A stretch of 64,000 bases of DNA. Source: Cellulomonas sp. JZ18 (GTDB lineage Bacteria; Actinomycetota; Actinomycetes; Actinomycetales; Cellulomonadaceae). The translations under genes were made by a program, and so were the position numbers. The notes beneath the pieces were generated by a model. That model had not been told where the DNA came from, did not search any database, and saw nothing but the letters and a program-made list of their open reading frames with translations. This document shows, one piece after another, positions 1 through 8,075 of this stretch. Location: assembly GCF_009720485.1 (NCBI RefSeq), contig NZ_CP045245.1, positions 62,001 through 126,000 on the forward strand, given 5' to 3'. How positions within the stretch are numbered: the stretch's first letter is position 1; each line of letters starts with the position of its first letter.

Positions 1-161
1 CCGAGCACGAGCCCGGGCAGCCGGAGGACGTGCTCGACGTCGACGACCCCTGGTACGGCCCGGACGAGGCGTTCGAGCGCACGCTCGCCGAGATCGAGGC
101 GGCCGCCGACGGCATCGTCGCGCACGTGCGGGACGGCCTGGCCGCCCGCGCCCGCCGCTGA
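1..161 (+). CDS. Low-molecular-weight protein-tyrosine phosphatase, C-terminal part (5' end outside window)
   Basis: The window opens inside this gene. The reading frame begins at base 3 and ends with TGA at 159-161, giving 52 visible codons. The visible tail has the D-D-P-W-Y-G signature followed by an acidic helix (FERTLAEIEAAADGI) and a short basic C-terminus. In low-molecular-weight phosphotyrosine phosphatases the Asp before Pro in this motif is the general acid, and the helix after it closes the protein. The P-loop CX5R is upstream of the window, so the assignment rests on the C-terminal motif alone. The following aminotransferase starts 17 bases downstream on the same strand and may be co-transcribed. 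Confidence 0.7.
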   Translation, partial: EHEPGQPEDVLDVDDPWYGPDEAFERTLAEIEAAADGIVAHVRDGLAARARR

Positions 162-178
162 GCGGGGAGGATGACGTC

Positions 179-1354
179 ATGAAGGTCGCCCGCCGCGCGC
201 ACGTGCCCCCGTTCGCCGTCATGGAGGTCCTCGCCGCCGCGAACGCGCGCCGCGCCGCCGGCGAGCACGTGCTCAACCTGTGCGCCGGCGAGCCGTCGAC
301 GGGCGCGTCCGACGTCGTGCGGCAGCGGGCCGTCGACCTGCTGACCACCGGCGACCTCGGGTACACCGAGTCGCTCGGGGCGCCGGGGCTGCGGGCCGCG
401 ATCGCCGCGCACTACCGGGACACGTACGCCGTCGACGTCGACCCGTCGCGCGTCGCGGTCGCGACCGGGTCGTCGGGCGGGTTCATGCTCGCGTTCCTCG
501 CCGCGTTCGACGTGGGCGACCGCGTCGCGCTCGCCCGCCCGGGCTACCCGGCGTACGCGAACATCCTCACCGCGCTCGGCATCGAGGTCGTCGACCTGCC
601 CTGCGGGCCGGAGCAGCGGTACCAGCCGACGGTCGCGCAGCTCGAGGCGCTCGACCGGCCCGTCGACGGGCTCGTCGTCGCGAGCCCCGCCAACCCGACC
701 GGCACGATGATCGAGCCGGCCGAGCTCGCCGCGCTCGCGGCCTGGTGCGGGGACCACGGCGTGCGGCTGGTCAGCGACGAGATCTACCACGGCATCACCT
801 ACCCCGACGCGTCCGGCAGCACGCCCGAGACCGCGACGGCCGCGCAGTACCTGGACGCGGGCGCGGTCGTCGTGAACTCGTTCTCCAAGTTCTGGGCGAT
901 GACCGGCTGGCGCCTCGGGTGGCTCGTCCTGCCCGACGACCTCGTCACGCCCGTGGACGCGCTCGCGGGCAACGTCGCCCTGTGCCCGCCGGCGCTCGCG
1001 CAGCACGCCGGCGTCGCCGCCTTCAGCGCCGAGGGCATGGCCGCGGCCCGTGCGAACGTCGAGCGGTACGCGGCCAGCCGCCGGCTCCTGCTCGACCGCC
1101 TGCCGGACCTCGGCTGGGACCCCGTCGCCCCGGCCGACGGCGCCTTCTACCTGTACGGGGACGTGTCGGCGACGGGCCTGGACTCGGTGACGTACTGCGC
1201 GCGGCTCCTCGACGAGGCCGGTGTCGCGCTGACGCCCGGCAGCGACTTCGACCCCGTCGGCGGGCGGGACTGGGTGCGGCTGTCGTTCGCGTCGGCGCCC
1301 GAGGTCGTCGCCGAGGCGGCCGACCGCGTCGTGGAGTGGCAGCGGCGGCTCTAG
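179..1354 (+). CDS. PLP-dependent class I/II aminotransferase
   Basis: A 391-residue fold-type I aminotransferase, the usual length. The Schiff-base lysine is K237 in NSFSKFWAMTGWRLGW. Upstream lie the cofactor-binding ASPANPTG motif and SDEIYHG, and the Arg that normally grips the substrate carboxylate is in the C-terminal WVRLSFA. It should transfer an amino group between an amino acid (aspartate or aromatic type) and a 2-oxo acid in the cytoplasm; the exact substrate cannot be read from the sequence. The ATG at 179 has a GGGGAGG ribosome site 8 bases upstream. Its last 4 bases overlap the end of the convergent gene on the other strand. Confidence 0.88.
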   Translation: MKVARRAHVPPFAVMEVLAAANARRAAGEHVLNLCAGEPSTGASDVVRQRAVDLLTTGDLGYTESLGAPGLRAAIAAHYRDTYAVDVDPSRVAVATGSSGGFMLAFLAAFDVGDRVALARPGYPAYANILTALGIEVVDLPCGPEQRYQPTVAQLEALDRPVDGLVVASPANPTGTMIEPAELAALAAWCGDHGVRLVSDEIYHGITYPDASGSTPETATAAQYLDAGAVVVNSFSKFWAMTGWRLGWLVLPDDLVTPVDALAGNVALCPPALAQHAGVAAFSAEGMAAARANVERYAASRRLLLDRLPDLGWDPVAPADGAFYLYGDVSATGLDSVTYCARLLDEAGVALTPGSDFDPVGGRDWVRLSFASAPEVVAEAADRVVEWQRRL

Positions 1355-1707
1355 GCGCCCGGCGCCGCAGGCGCGGTGCCGACGACGACCGTCGCCCCGG
1401 CAGGCACGGCCCGGGTGACGCAGGCGTGCACCCGCTCGACGTCGGCGCGCCCCGCGTCCGCGGCAAGGACGAACGCGGCGCGGGTCGACGGCGCGTCGAG
1501 GGACGTGTACGCGTCGACCACGGCCGGGTCGGACGCGCACGCCCCCGCCCCGGACGCGTCGCCGGAGACGTAGACCGCCCACGGCCCCTCGTCGGGGATG
1601 TCGACGGCCGCGGGCCCGCCGAGCAGCATCGACACCGCGGCGAGCACGCTCGTCGCGAGCATCGCGGCCACGACCACGACGGCGGTCAGCCGGGTGCGTC
1701 GGCGCAT
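1351..1707 (-). CDS. Small exported or membrane-anchored hypothetical protein
   Basis: 118 residues beginning MRRRTRLTAVVVVAAML, a basic N-terminus followed by a hydrophobic helix (about residues 8-30) that is either a signal peptide or an anchor. The remaining domain of about 85 residues is Ala/Val/Asp-rich with two cysteines, so an extracytoplasmic disulfide is possible. I recognise no family. A GGGAGG ribosome site precedes the ATG at 1707, and a TAGGGT hexamer lies about 30 bases upstream as a possible -10 element. The 3' end overlaps the aminotransferase stop by 4 bases. Confidence 0.65.
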   Translation of the reverse strand: MRRRTRLTAVVVVAAMLATSVLAAVSMLLGGPAAVDIPDEGPWAVYVSGDASGAGACASDPAVVDAYTSLDAPSTRAAFVLAADAGRADVERVHACVTRAVPAGATVVVGTAPAAPGA

Positions 1708-1761
1708 GAGGGTCCTCCCGGTGGGTGCCCGGCACCCTAACCCGGATGCGCCGCGCGACCG

Positions 1762-3126
1762 TCAGGCCGGACCGTCGCTGCCCGCCGGGTACTCCTCGAG
1801 CGGCGCCGCGTCGTCCGCCCACGCGGCGAGCACGGGCTCGACGATCCGCCACCCCTCCTCCGCCTCCGCGGCGCGGGCCGACAGGCGCGTGTCGCCCTCG
1901 ACCACCGCGAGCAGCAGCTGCCCGTACGGCGTCGGGTCCTGGCGGGCCAGCTCGGTGTCGAGCGTGACGGTCTCCAGCTCGAACGGGTCGCCGATGCCGT
2001 TGACGTTGAGGTCGAGGGACATGCGGTCGGGGTCGAGCTGCAGGCGCAGCTCGTTGCGCACGGGCTGCTGCCCCGGGAAGACGAGGTGCGGCACCTGCCG
2101 GAACCGCACGACGATCTCGCGCCGGTCGGCCGCCAGCGCCTTGCCGGTGCGCAGCCGGAACGGCACCCCCGACCAGCGCCACGTGTCGACCCACAGGGTC
2201 ACCTCGGCGTACGTCTCCACGCCCCGGGCGGGGTCGACGCCGGGCGCGTCGGCGTACGCCTCGACCGCACGCCCCTGCACCGTGCCCGCCGTGTAGCGCG
2301 CGCGGCGCGTCCAGCGGGCGACGTGGTCGCGGTCGGGCGTGCGCACCGCGCGCAGGACGTCGGCCTTGCGCGCGGCGAGGTCGGCGGGCGCGACGGACGT
2401 CGGCGGCTCCATCGCCACGTACGTCAGCAGCTGCAGCAGGTGGTTCTGCACCATGTCCCGCAGCGCACCCGACCGGTCGTAGTACGACGCCCGGCTCTGC
2501 GCGTCGACGGTCTCGTCGAAGACGATGTCGACGGACTCGACGTGCGTGCTGCTCCACAGCGGCTCCAGGACGCGGTTGGCGAACCGCAGCCCGAGCAGGT
2601 TGAGCACCGTCTGCTTGGCCAGGAAGTGGTCGACGCGGAAGACCTGGTCCTCCGGCAGCAGCCGGCCCAGGGCGGCGTTGAGCTCGACCGCGCCGGCCAG
2701 GTCCTCGCCGAACGGCTTCTCGACGACGACGCGCAGCCCGCTCGGCAGGTCCACGTGCGCGAGCGCCTCGACCACGGGGAGGAACAGCACGTGCGGCAGC
2801 GCGAGGTACAGCACGAGCGGGTCGGCGTCGGCGACCTCGGCCGCGGCGATGCCGGCCTGCAGGGCGGCGGGGTCGGTGACGTCGCCGCGCACCCACGCCG
2901 CGGCGTCGACCAGGGCCGCCACGTCCGGGTCGGGGCCGTCCGGCTCGTACCGGGCGACCTTCGTGCGGACGTGGGCACGGAAGCCCTCGGTGTCGAGGTC
3001 GTCGTTCGCGACGCCGACGAGGCGCAGCCCGCCGGGCACGGCCGACGCGACCCGGGCCAGCCCGGGCAGCAGGTACCGGGCCGTGAGGTCCCCGGTCGCG
3101 CCGAGGACGACGACGCCGGCGGTCAC
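1762..3126 (-). CDS. zwf: Glucose-6-phosphate dehydrogenase (divergent form)
   Basis: 454 residues if translation starts at the GTG at 3126 (MTAGVVVLGATGDLTARYL), which puts the N-terminal dinucleotide motif GATGDL where the family has GASGDL. The substrate loop reads VVEKPFGEDL and the catalytic segment RVDHFLAKQTVLNLLGLRF keeps the His and Lys of the classic DHYLGK motif, with Phe and Ala substitutions. It oxidises glucose 6-phosphate to 6-phosphogluconolactone with NAD(P), the first step of the oxidative pentose phosphate pathway. It is a little shorter than the typical 480-510 residues, and no other pentose-phosphate gene adjoins it. The frame stays open far upstream of 3126, but nothing there resembles the family. 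Confidence 0.85.
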   Translation of the reverse strand: MTAGVVVLGATGDLTARYLLPGLARVASAVPGGLRLVGVANDDLDTEGFRAHVRTKVARYEPDGPDPDVAALVDAAAWVRGDVTDPAALQAGIAAAEVADADPLVLYLALPHVLFLPVVEALAHVDLPSGLRVVVEKPFGEDLAGAVELNAALGRLLPEDQVFRVDHFLAKQTVLNLLGLRFANRVLEPLWSSTHVESVDIVFDETVDAQSRASYYDRSGALRDMVQNHLLQLLTYVAMEPPTSVAPADLAARKADVLRAVRTPDRDHVARWTRRARYTAGTVQGRAVEAYADAPGVDPARGVETYAEVTLWVDTWRWSGVPFRLRTGKALAADRREIVVRFRQVPHLVFPGQQPVRNELRLQLDPDRMSLDLNVNGIGDPFELETVTLDTELARQDPTPYGQLLLAVVEGDTRLSARAAEAEEGWRIVEPVLAAWADDAAPLEEYPAGSDGPA

Positions 3127-3319
3127 GGCCGCACCCCGCGGGTGGACGGGACGGGGACACGGGGCGAGGGGCGCATCGCCCCATCGTGGCCAGGGCGCGC
3201 CCGATCCGCGCGTCGACGGTGGCGGGTCGGGGCGTGCCGGGCCGCCGCAGGGCACGATGTGGGACGTCGCGGCGGCCCCTCGGCCGCCGGGACCGCGACG
3301 ACGAGATGGGGATCGGGAC

Positions 3320-3811
3320 ATGGACGAGACGGACCTGGCCGCGCTGGTGGCCCGGCTCGAGCAGGACGAGACCGCGCGGGTGCTCCCGCGGTTCACCAAC
3401 GACGACGCCTGGTGGCTCGGGACGTGGGTGCGGGACACGGCGCGCGAGCGCGGCCTGTCGGTCGTGGTGGACGTCCGCCGGGGCGAGCACCAGCTGTTCC
3501 ACGCCGCGCTCGACGGCACGTCGGCGGACAACGACGCCTGGGTCGAGCGCAAGGTCCGGACGGTCCGGCGGCTGGGGCAGTCGTCGTACCTGGTGGGCCG
3601 CCGGCTCGCGCTCAAGGGGCAGACGCTCCTCGACATCGGCCTGGACCCGCTGCTGTTCGTCGCGGCCGGCGGGTGCGTCCCGGTGGTCGTCGACGGGGTC
3701 GGGCCGGTCGGGACGCTCGCGGTCTCGGGTCTGCCGCAGGCCGACGACCACGCGCTGGCCGTCGAGGCGCTCGCGGCGCTGCGGGAGCACCAGGGCTCCG
3801 GCGCCGCCTGA
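3320..3811 (+). CDS. UPF0303 / heme-degrading-domain family protein
   Basis: 163 residues matching the UPF0303 family (HbpS/GlcG-like fold) along its length: RFTNDDAWWLG near the N-terminus, VDVRRGEHQLFHAALDG, DNDAWVERKVRTV, SSYLVGRRL and the C-terminal VGTLAVSGLPQADDHALAVE. These conserved stretches are seen directly. The function of the family is not well established; relatives are described as heme-binding or redox-sensing. The ATG at 3320 follows GGGGATCGGGAC, a modest ribosome site. The gene is transcribed away from zwf, with about 190 bases between the two starts. Confidence 0.8.
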   Translation: MDETDLAALVARLEQDETARVLPRFTNDDAWWLGTWVRDTARERGLSVVVDVRRGEHQLFHAALDGTSADNDAWVERKVRTVRRLGQSSYLVGRRLALKGQTLLDIGLDPLLFVAAGGCVPVVVDGVGPVGTLAVSGLPQADDHALAVEALAALREHQGSGAA

Positions 3812-3824
3812 GCGCGCGCCTGCG

Positions 3825-4736
3825 TCAGACGACCACGCCGGCGTGCACGTCCTCCGCGAACCGCCACAGGGCGTCCTCGCGGGCTTCGTCGTACGACTCG
3901 GGCGACGACGGCACGACGCGGCGCCGGTCGACGTACGCCCCGCTCGCCGCCGTGAGGTCGCCCAGGAGGAGGGCCGCGAGCGACGCGCCCGCCGTCCCGA
4001 CGGTGTCGAGCAGCGGAGTGCGTGCGAGCAGCGGCAGCAGCCGCCGGTTGAGGAACCGGGTGGCGGGACCTGCCGCGCGGGTGAGCCCTGTGCCGGGCAC
4101 GAACGCCGGGTTCCAGGACAGCACGTCGACGCCCGCCGGGGCGTGCCGGGCCCACGCGTGCACGAGGTGGACGGCGGCGAGCTTGCTCGTGGAGTAGGCG
4201 GTGCGGCCGGCGGCGACCGTGCCCGGCCGGTCGAAGGCACCCGGCCGGGCCAGCACCGCCGGCTCCGACCAGCGGGGCGCCGGCACGAGCCCGAGGTTGT
4301 GCCGCAGGTCGCCGAAGTGCGTGTCGCTCACGGTGACGACGGCCCGGGCCGGCGCCCGCAGCCACGGCTCGAGCCCGCGCAGCAGCACGTGCACCGACAG
4401 CACGTTGACGGCGAACGTCGTCTCGAGGCCGTCCGTGGTGTGCAGCGCGTCCGGCAGCTGCACCCCGGCGTTCGCCGCGACCGTCCGCAGCGGCGGCACG
4501 TCGCCCGCGTCGAGCAGGTGGCCGATGCGGGCGGTGGCGGCGCGGACGTCCCCGAGGCGTGCGAGGTCCGCGCCGACCGGTACGACGCGGGCGGGACCCA
4601 GGGCGTCCGCCGCGGACCGCACGGAGCCGGCGCGCCCCACGAGGACGAGGTGGGCCGACGCGTCCCTGCGCAGCACCTCGGCGGCCGCCGCGCGGCCGAT
4701 GCCTCGGGTACCTCCGGTCATGACGATCGTGTGCAC
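3825..4736 (-). CDS. Short-chain dehydrogenase/reductase (SDR)
   Basis: 303 residues with the classical SDR layout: TGGTRGIG cofactor loop at residues 7-14, the ANAGVQ segment, and the catalytic YSTSK motif. An NAD(P)-dependent oxidoreductase of the retinol/protochlorophyllide reductase-like branch is the best reading; the substrate is unknown. It is divergent from a TetR regulator. A consensus TTGACA at 4813-4818 (minus strand) with a TACAGT or TGTACA hexamer downstream would drive it, and the palindrome at 4775-4789 lies where its transcript should begin. The TetR protein therefore probably represses this gene. It ends 14 bases from the convergent UPF0303 gene. Confidence 0.85.
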   Translation of the reverse strand: MHTIVMTGGTRGIGRAAAAEVLRRDASAHLVLVGRAGSVRSAADALGPARVVPVGADLARLGDVRAATARIGHLLDAGDVPPLRTVAANAGVQLPDALHTTDGLETTFAVNVLSVHVLLRGLEPWLRAPARAVVTVSDTHFGDLRHNLGLVPAPRWSEPAVLARPGAFDRPGTVAAGRTAYSTSKLAAVHLVHAWARHAPAGVDVLSWNPAFVPGTGLTRAAGPATRFLNRRLLPLLARTPLLDTVGTAGASLAALLLGDLTAASGAYVDRRRVVPSSPESYDEAREDALWRFAEDVHAGVVV

Positions 4737-4774
4737 GGGTCCGCCTCTCGCCCTGCGGGTCCCCCCGCGCTTCG

Positions 4775-4825
4775 GTTGACACTGTCAACTGTACACTCGG
4801 TCCAGTGGACGTTGTCAACTACCCT
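4775..4825. promoter_or_regulatory. Divergent TetR/SDR promoter region with palindromic operator
   Basis: Bases 4775-4789 form a perfect palindrome, GTTGACA-c-TGTCAAC. A further half-site TGTCAAC lies at 4813-4819. On the minus strand TTGACA (4818-4813) precedes TACAGT (4793-4788) and drives the SDR gene. On the plus strand TACCCT (4820-4825) lies 6 nt before the TetR ATG. TetR binding here is inferred from position and symmetry. Confidence 0.6.
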
Positions 4826-4831
4826 GACGGC

Positions 4832-5404
4832 ATGGCGACCAGAGCCGAGACCGCGGCCGGCACGCGCCGCGCCCTCCTCGACGCGGCCGGCCGGCTGCTC
4901 GACGCCGGTGGCGAGCCCGCGGTGACCCTGCGGGACGTCGGCGCCGGCGCGGGGGTGTCCCGCACCGCGCCGTACCGGCACTTCGCGGACAAGGACGACC
5001 TGCTCGCGGCGCTCGCCGCGGACGCCTGGACCTCCGCGGCTGACCGGGTCCGGGCCGTCGCCGAGGACGACCGGCTCGCTCCGACCGACGCCCTGCGCCG
5101 CGCGCTCGCGGCGCTCGTCGACCTCGGGCGGACCCGGCCGCACCTGTACCGGCTCATGTCCACGCCGCCGGCCGCGTCGTCCCCGCCGGTCGTCGCCGCC
5201 GCGTCGGCCGCGCAGGACGCGCTGCTCGTGCTCGTCGCCCGTGCCGTGGGCGACGCCCGCGCACGGCCGGTCGGCGGACTGCTCGTCGCGACCGTGCACG
5301 GTGCCGTCGACCTCCACCTCGCCGGCCACCTGCCCGCCGAGAAGTGGGACGTCGACCTCGACGGCCTCGTCGACCTGGCCGTCGCGGCCGTCGCCCGTAC
5401 CTGA
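4832..5404 (+). CDS. TetR family transcriptional regulator
   Basis: 190 residues. The N-terminal helix-turn-helix reads LRDVGAGAGVSRTAPYRHF, with the TetR-typical Tyr-x-x-Phe in the recognition helix followed by DKDDLLAAL. The C-terminal part is the all-helical ligand-binding/dimer domain. The ATG at 4832 is chosen because TACCCT ends 6 nt upstream with no ribosome site, the arrangement seen at many starts here; a GTG at 4805 in frame would put the start inside the operator. It probably controls the divergent SDR gene and itself through the palindrome at 4775-4789. The inducer is unknown. Confidence 0.85.
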   Translation: MATRAETAAGTRRALLDAAGRLLDAGGEPAVTLRDVGAGAGVSRTAPYRHFADKDDLLAALAADAWTSAADRVRAVAEDDRLAPTDALRRALAALVDLGRTRPHLYRLMSTPPAASSPPVVAAASAAQDALLVLVARAVGDARARPVGGLLVATVHGAVDLHLAGHLPAEKWDVDLDGLVDLAVAAVART

Positions 5405-5448
5405 CAGTGGCGTAGGTTCGTCCGCACACGACCGGAAGGAGCGCGGCG

Positions 5449-5838
5449 ATGCAGTGCCCCGTGGACCAGGCCCAGCTCGTCATGGCGGAGCGCCAGGGCG
5501 TCGAGATCGACTACTGCCCGGTGTGCCGCGGCATCTGGCTCGACCGTGGCGAGCTCGACAAGATCCTCGACCGTGCGGCCGGTCCCGCCGCGCCGACCGA
5601 CCCGCGGGCCGTGCCGGGCGTGCAGACCCCCGGCCCGCCGCCCGGGTACGACGACCGCCGCTACGACGCCGGGCGTCCCGACCGCGGGTACGAGCGCGAC
5701 TACGGCCGCGGGTACGACGACCGGCGCGACCCCCGGTACGACCCGCGCCGCGCGGCACCCGGCTACGGCACGCCCGGGTACGACCCGCGGCGCAAGAAGA
5801 AGAAGGACTCCTGGCTCGAGGACCTGTTCGACTTCTGA
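5449..5838 (+). CDS. Zinc-ribbon (TFIIB-type) protein with a Tyr/Arg/Asp-rich tail
   Basis: 129 residues. Residues 1-45 match the zf-TFIIB family: MQCPVDQ, then YCPVCRGIWLDRGEL. The first knuckle has one Cys where the family often has two (CPVD), so Zn ligation may be incomplete. Residues 60-115 are low complexity, built from short DDRRYD / RGY / RYDPRR units, then KKKKDSWLEDLFDF closes the protein. The arginine/tyrosine tail looks disordered and could bind nucleic acid or phase-separate, but that is inference. GGAAGGAG precedes the ATG at 5449. It converges on the lipoprotein gene, whose stop lies 3 bases beyond. Confidence 0.75.
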   Translation: MQCPVDQAQLVMAERQGVEIDYCPVCRGIWLDRGELDKILDRAAGPAAPTDPRAVPGVQTPGPPPGYDDRRYDAGRPDRGYERDYGRGYDDRRDPRYDPRRAAPGYGTPGYDPRRKKKKDSWLEDLFDF

Positions 5839-5841
5839 CCG

Positions 5842-6252
5842 TCAGCAGCTGAGCGCGTCCGCGAGGTCGTCGCGCGCCGTGGCGACCTCGGCGGCCTGCT
5901 CACGCAGCGTGCCCGCGGCTGCGGCCGCACCGCCGTCCTCGGCGTCGTCCAGGGTGTCGTCGAGCCGCTCCCAGGCGTCGTCGAACGCCTCCCGCTGCTC
6001 CTGCGCGATCTCGTCGGCGGCGTCCGCCAGACGCTCCTGCGCCTCGTCCGCGCGCTCGCGGGCCTCACGCACGTCGTCCGCGGAGGCGTCGCCGCCGAAC
6101 GTCGCGTCGAGCTCGTCCAGCGCGGTGCCGAACTGCTCGACGGCGGCGCAGGGGGCGGCGTCCTTGTCCTCCGGCTGGTCGCCGTCGCTGCACGCGCCGA
6201 GTGCGGTCACGGCGGCGAGCAGGGCGACGGTGCGGACGAGCGGACGGCGCAT
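5842..6252 (-). CDS. Small helical lipoprotein
   Basis: 136 residues. MRRPLVRTVALLAAVTALGACSDG is a lipoprotein signal peptide, with lipobox L-G-A-C placing the lipidated Cys at residue 21. The mature part (AVEQFGTALDELDATF, EARERADEAQERLADA, EAFDDAWERLDDTLDDA) is strongly heptad-like and acidic, so it should form helical hairpins or a coiled coil on the outer face of the membrane. The last residues DLADALSC end in a second Cys. No family is recognised. A GTGAGGGAG ribosome site precedes the ATG. Confidence 0.75.
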   Translation of the reverse strand: MRRPLVRTVALLAAVTALGACSDGDQPEDKDAAPCAAVEQFGTALDELDATFGGDASADDVREARERADEAQERLADAADEIAQEQREAFDDAWERLDDTLDDAEDGGAAAAAGTLREQAAEVATARDDLADALSC

Positions 6253-6386
6253 GGTGGTCTCCCTCACGAGGCACGACCGCGGGCGCGGCCACGACCAGCG
6301 TCCGTCGTCCCGGCGGGGTGCGCACCCGCTCCCGGCGGACGCGTGCGGGCGCCCGGTGCCGCAACGCGCGTGACACGCGGCGCCCG

Positions 6387-6392
6387 TAGCCT
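6387..6392 (+). promoter_or_regulatory. Probable -10 element of a leaderless promoter
   Basis: TAGCCT lies 7 nt before the ATG at 6400, with no purine-rich ribosome site between them. It decides the start of the MDH-like gene against an in-frame upstream codon at 6343. Confidence 0.45.
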
Positions 6393-6399
6393 CGGCCGC

Positions 6400-7500
6400 A
6401 TGGACGTGGCGGTGCTCGGGGCGACGGGAGACGTCGGACGGCAGGTCTGCACGCAGCTCGTGGAGCGGCAGGTGCTGCCCACGACGTCGCGGCTGCAGCT
6501 GGTGGGGCGGCCGGGCGGGGCGTCCGGACGCGCGGTGCACGGCCTGCGTGCCGACCTGGTGGACGCCTACGACGAGCACGCACCCGTGCTCGACGTCGCA
6601 CTCGATCCCGCCGAGGTGGTCGCGGACGTCGTCGTCGTGGCGGCCGGGCGCACCGTGCCGCCGCGGGCCGACGGCGTGCCGCCCAGCCGGGCCGAGCTCG
6701 CGGCCGAGAACGCCGCGGTCTTCCGCGCGTACGCCGACGCGCTCGCCGCGCACGGGTCCGGCAGCGAGGTCGTCGTGGTCGTCGCCAACCCCGTCGAGCT
6801 CGGGGTCGCGGTGATGGCCGAGCGGCTGGGGCGGCACCGCGTCATCGGCATGGGGGCGTGGCTCGACACGCTGCGGTTCCGGCGGGAGATCGCGGTGCAG
6901 CTCGGCGTGCGCCGGCACCGCGTGGGCGGGTTCGTCGGCGGGCAGCACGGGGACGACGCGGTGCCGCTGTGGTCGACCGTGCGGATCAGCGGCCTCGACC
7001 TGGCCGAGCGTCGGCGTGCCGTCACCCGCATGCGCGCCGGTCGCACGCTCGCGACGTTCCCGGCGGAGGTCGCGCAGGCCAAGCAGGACCTGCTGGCCGT
7101 CGCCGCCACCGACATCGCGGCCGCGTTCGCCCTCATCGACACGTGGCCCACGGACCTGCGTGCGCTCGCGCGTCCGTGGATGACGCACCAGTCCGGCGCG
7201 AAGACCGCCACCGGCACCGCCTCGGCGACGATCGACCTGCTGGAGACCGTCCTCGACGGGCGGGACATCGTGGTCGCCGGGCAGGTCGCGCTCGCGGGGG
7301 AGGCGACGGTGGGCGGCGCACCCGTGCACGGCGTGCTGGGCGTGCCCGTCGTCCTCGGTCCCGAGGGCTGGACCCGCGTGCTGCTCGACCCGCTGCCCGA
7401 CGACGAGGACGCCCGCCTGGCGCAGGCCGCGGCCGCGATCGCCGCCGGCACCGGGCCCTGGACGTCGACCGGCACCGCCGTCCCCGAGGAGGCCCGATGA
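6400..7500 (+). CDS. Malate/lactate dehydrogenase family protein
   Basis: 366 residues with an N-terminal Rossmann loop (VAVLGATGDVGRQV), VVVVAAGR before the coenzyme loop, VVVANPVE, the substrate-binding GMGAWLDTLRFRRE and the catalytic histidine in GGQHGDDAVPLWS. These correspond to the Asp/Arg/His catalytic set of NAD-dependent 2-hydroxyacid dehydrogenases. It should interconvert a 2-hydroxyacid and a 2-oxoacid, but it is longer and more divergent than housekeeping MDH, so malate is not certain. The stop overlaps the start of the ACT-domain gene as ATGA, so the two are translationally coupled. Confidence 0.75.
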   Translation: MDVAVLGATGDVGRQVCTQLVERQVLPTTSRLQLVGRPGGASGRAVHGLRADLVDAYDEHAPVLDVALDPAEVVADVVVVAAGRTVPPRADGVPPSRAELAAENAAVFRAYADALAAHGSGSEVVVVVANPVELGVAVMAERLGRHRVIGMGAWLDTLRFRREIAVQLGVRRHRVGGFVGGQHGDDAVPLWSTVRISGLDLAERRRAVTRMRAGRTLATFPAEVAQAKQDLLAVAATDIAAAFALIDTWPTDLRALARPWMTHQSGAKTATGTASATIDLLETVLDGRDIVVAGQVALAGEATVGGAPVHGVLGVPVVLGPEGWTRVLLDPLPDDEDARLAQAAAAIAAGTGPWTSTGTAVPEEAR

Positions 7501-7964
7501 CGACCGACGACGACACCCGCTGGGTGGGCTGGGTGCGCACCGAGCACCGCACCGGCAGCATCTCCGCGCTCGCGGGCGTGTTCTCCACGCGCGGCGTCAA
7601 CGTCGACTCCATGGCCACGGGCGACGTGCACGACGACGCCGGCCTGGTGGTCGTCACGTTCCGCGCCGGTGAGCGGCGCGCGCGCCTGCTCACGCGGACG
7701 GTCGAGCGACTGCCGCAGGTCCGCTCGGTGCTGGTGCGCCGCGCGGACGACCTCGGCGTACGGGCCGCGGCGGTGGTGCACCTGCCGCCCGGCGTCGCGT
7801 TCCGGCCGCCCGCGCACGCGGCCGTGCGCTGGTCCGGGGAGACGGAGCAGGGCCAGCCGCTGCTCGTCGAGGGTGCGCTGGCGGACGTCGAGGCGACGGT
7901 CGAGGCGGCGCGGGCCGCGGGGGCCACGAGCGACGCGACGGTCATCCAGCCGCCGTACGCCTGA
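7497..7964 (+). CDS. ACT-domain protein related to acetolactate synthase small subunit
   Basis: 155 residues. The first 75 form an ACT domain of the IlvN type: RTEHRTGSISALAGVFSTRG, then VNVDSMATG. The rest (about residues 85-155) carries LPPGVAFRPP and a second small fold ending in TVIQPPYA. ACT domains bind amino acids and confer allosteric control on a partner. There is no large acetolactate synthase subunit next door; the coupled partner is the MDH/LDH-like enzyme. I infer a regulatory subunit of that enzyme or an amino-acid sensor. True IlvN is the alternative, made less likely by the missing ilvB. Confidence 0.6.
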   Translation: MTTDDDTRWVGWVRTEHRTGSISALAGVFSTRGVNVDSMATGDVHDDAGLVVVTFRAGERRARLLTRTVERLPQVRSVLVRRADDLGVRAAAVVHLPPGVAFRPPAHAAVRWSGETEQGQPLLVEGALADVEATVEAARAAGATSDATVIQPPYA

Positions 7965-8011
7965 GCGGGCCGGTCCCCGTCGGCGGGCCGGCGTCGGCGC
8001 CGGTGGACGGC

Positions 8012-8060
8012 GGGAGGACGACGCGCCGGCCGTGCGGACCGGCCGGCGCGTCGTCCTCCC
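8012..8060. terminator. Bidirectional hairpin terminator, 20-bp perfect stem
   Basis: Bases 8012-8031 are the exact reverse complement of 8041-8060, with a 9-nt loop. It sits between two convergent genes ending at 7964 and 8076. There is no T-run on either side. Confidence 0.75.
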
Positions 8061-8075
8061 CGTCGGGCGGCCGAC

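Noticed and set aside
280..1740. Long Arg/Pro/Ala-rich ORF on the + strand overlapping the aminotransferase
   Set aside because: Shadow frame of a GC-rich gene; composition (R, P, G, A runs) has no protein-like pattern, and the aminotransferase frame has all family motifs.
1762..4818. 1018-codon open frame including zwf
   Set aside because: Only the first 454 codons from 3126 resemble a protein; upstream it crosses the UPF0303 gene and the SDR in a meaningless frame.
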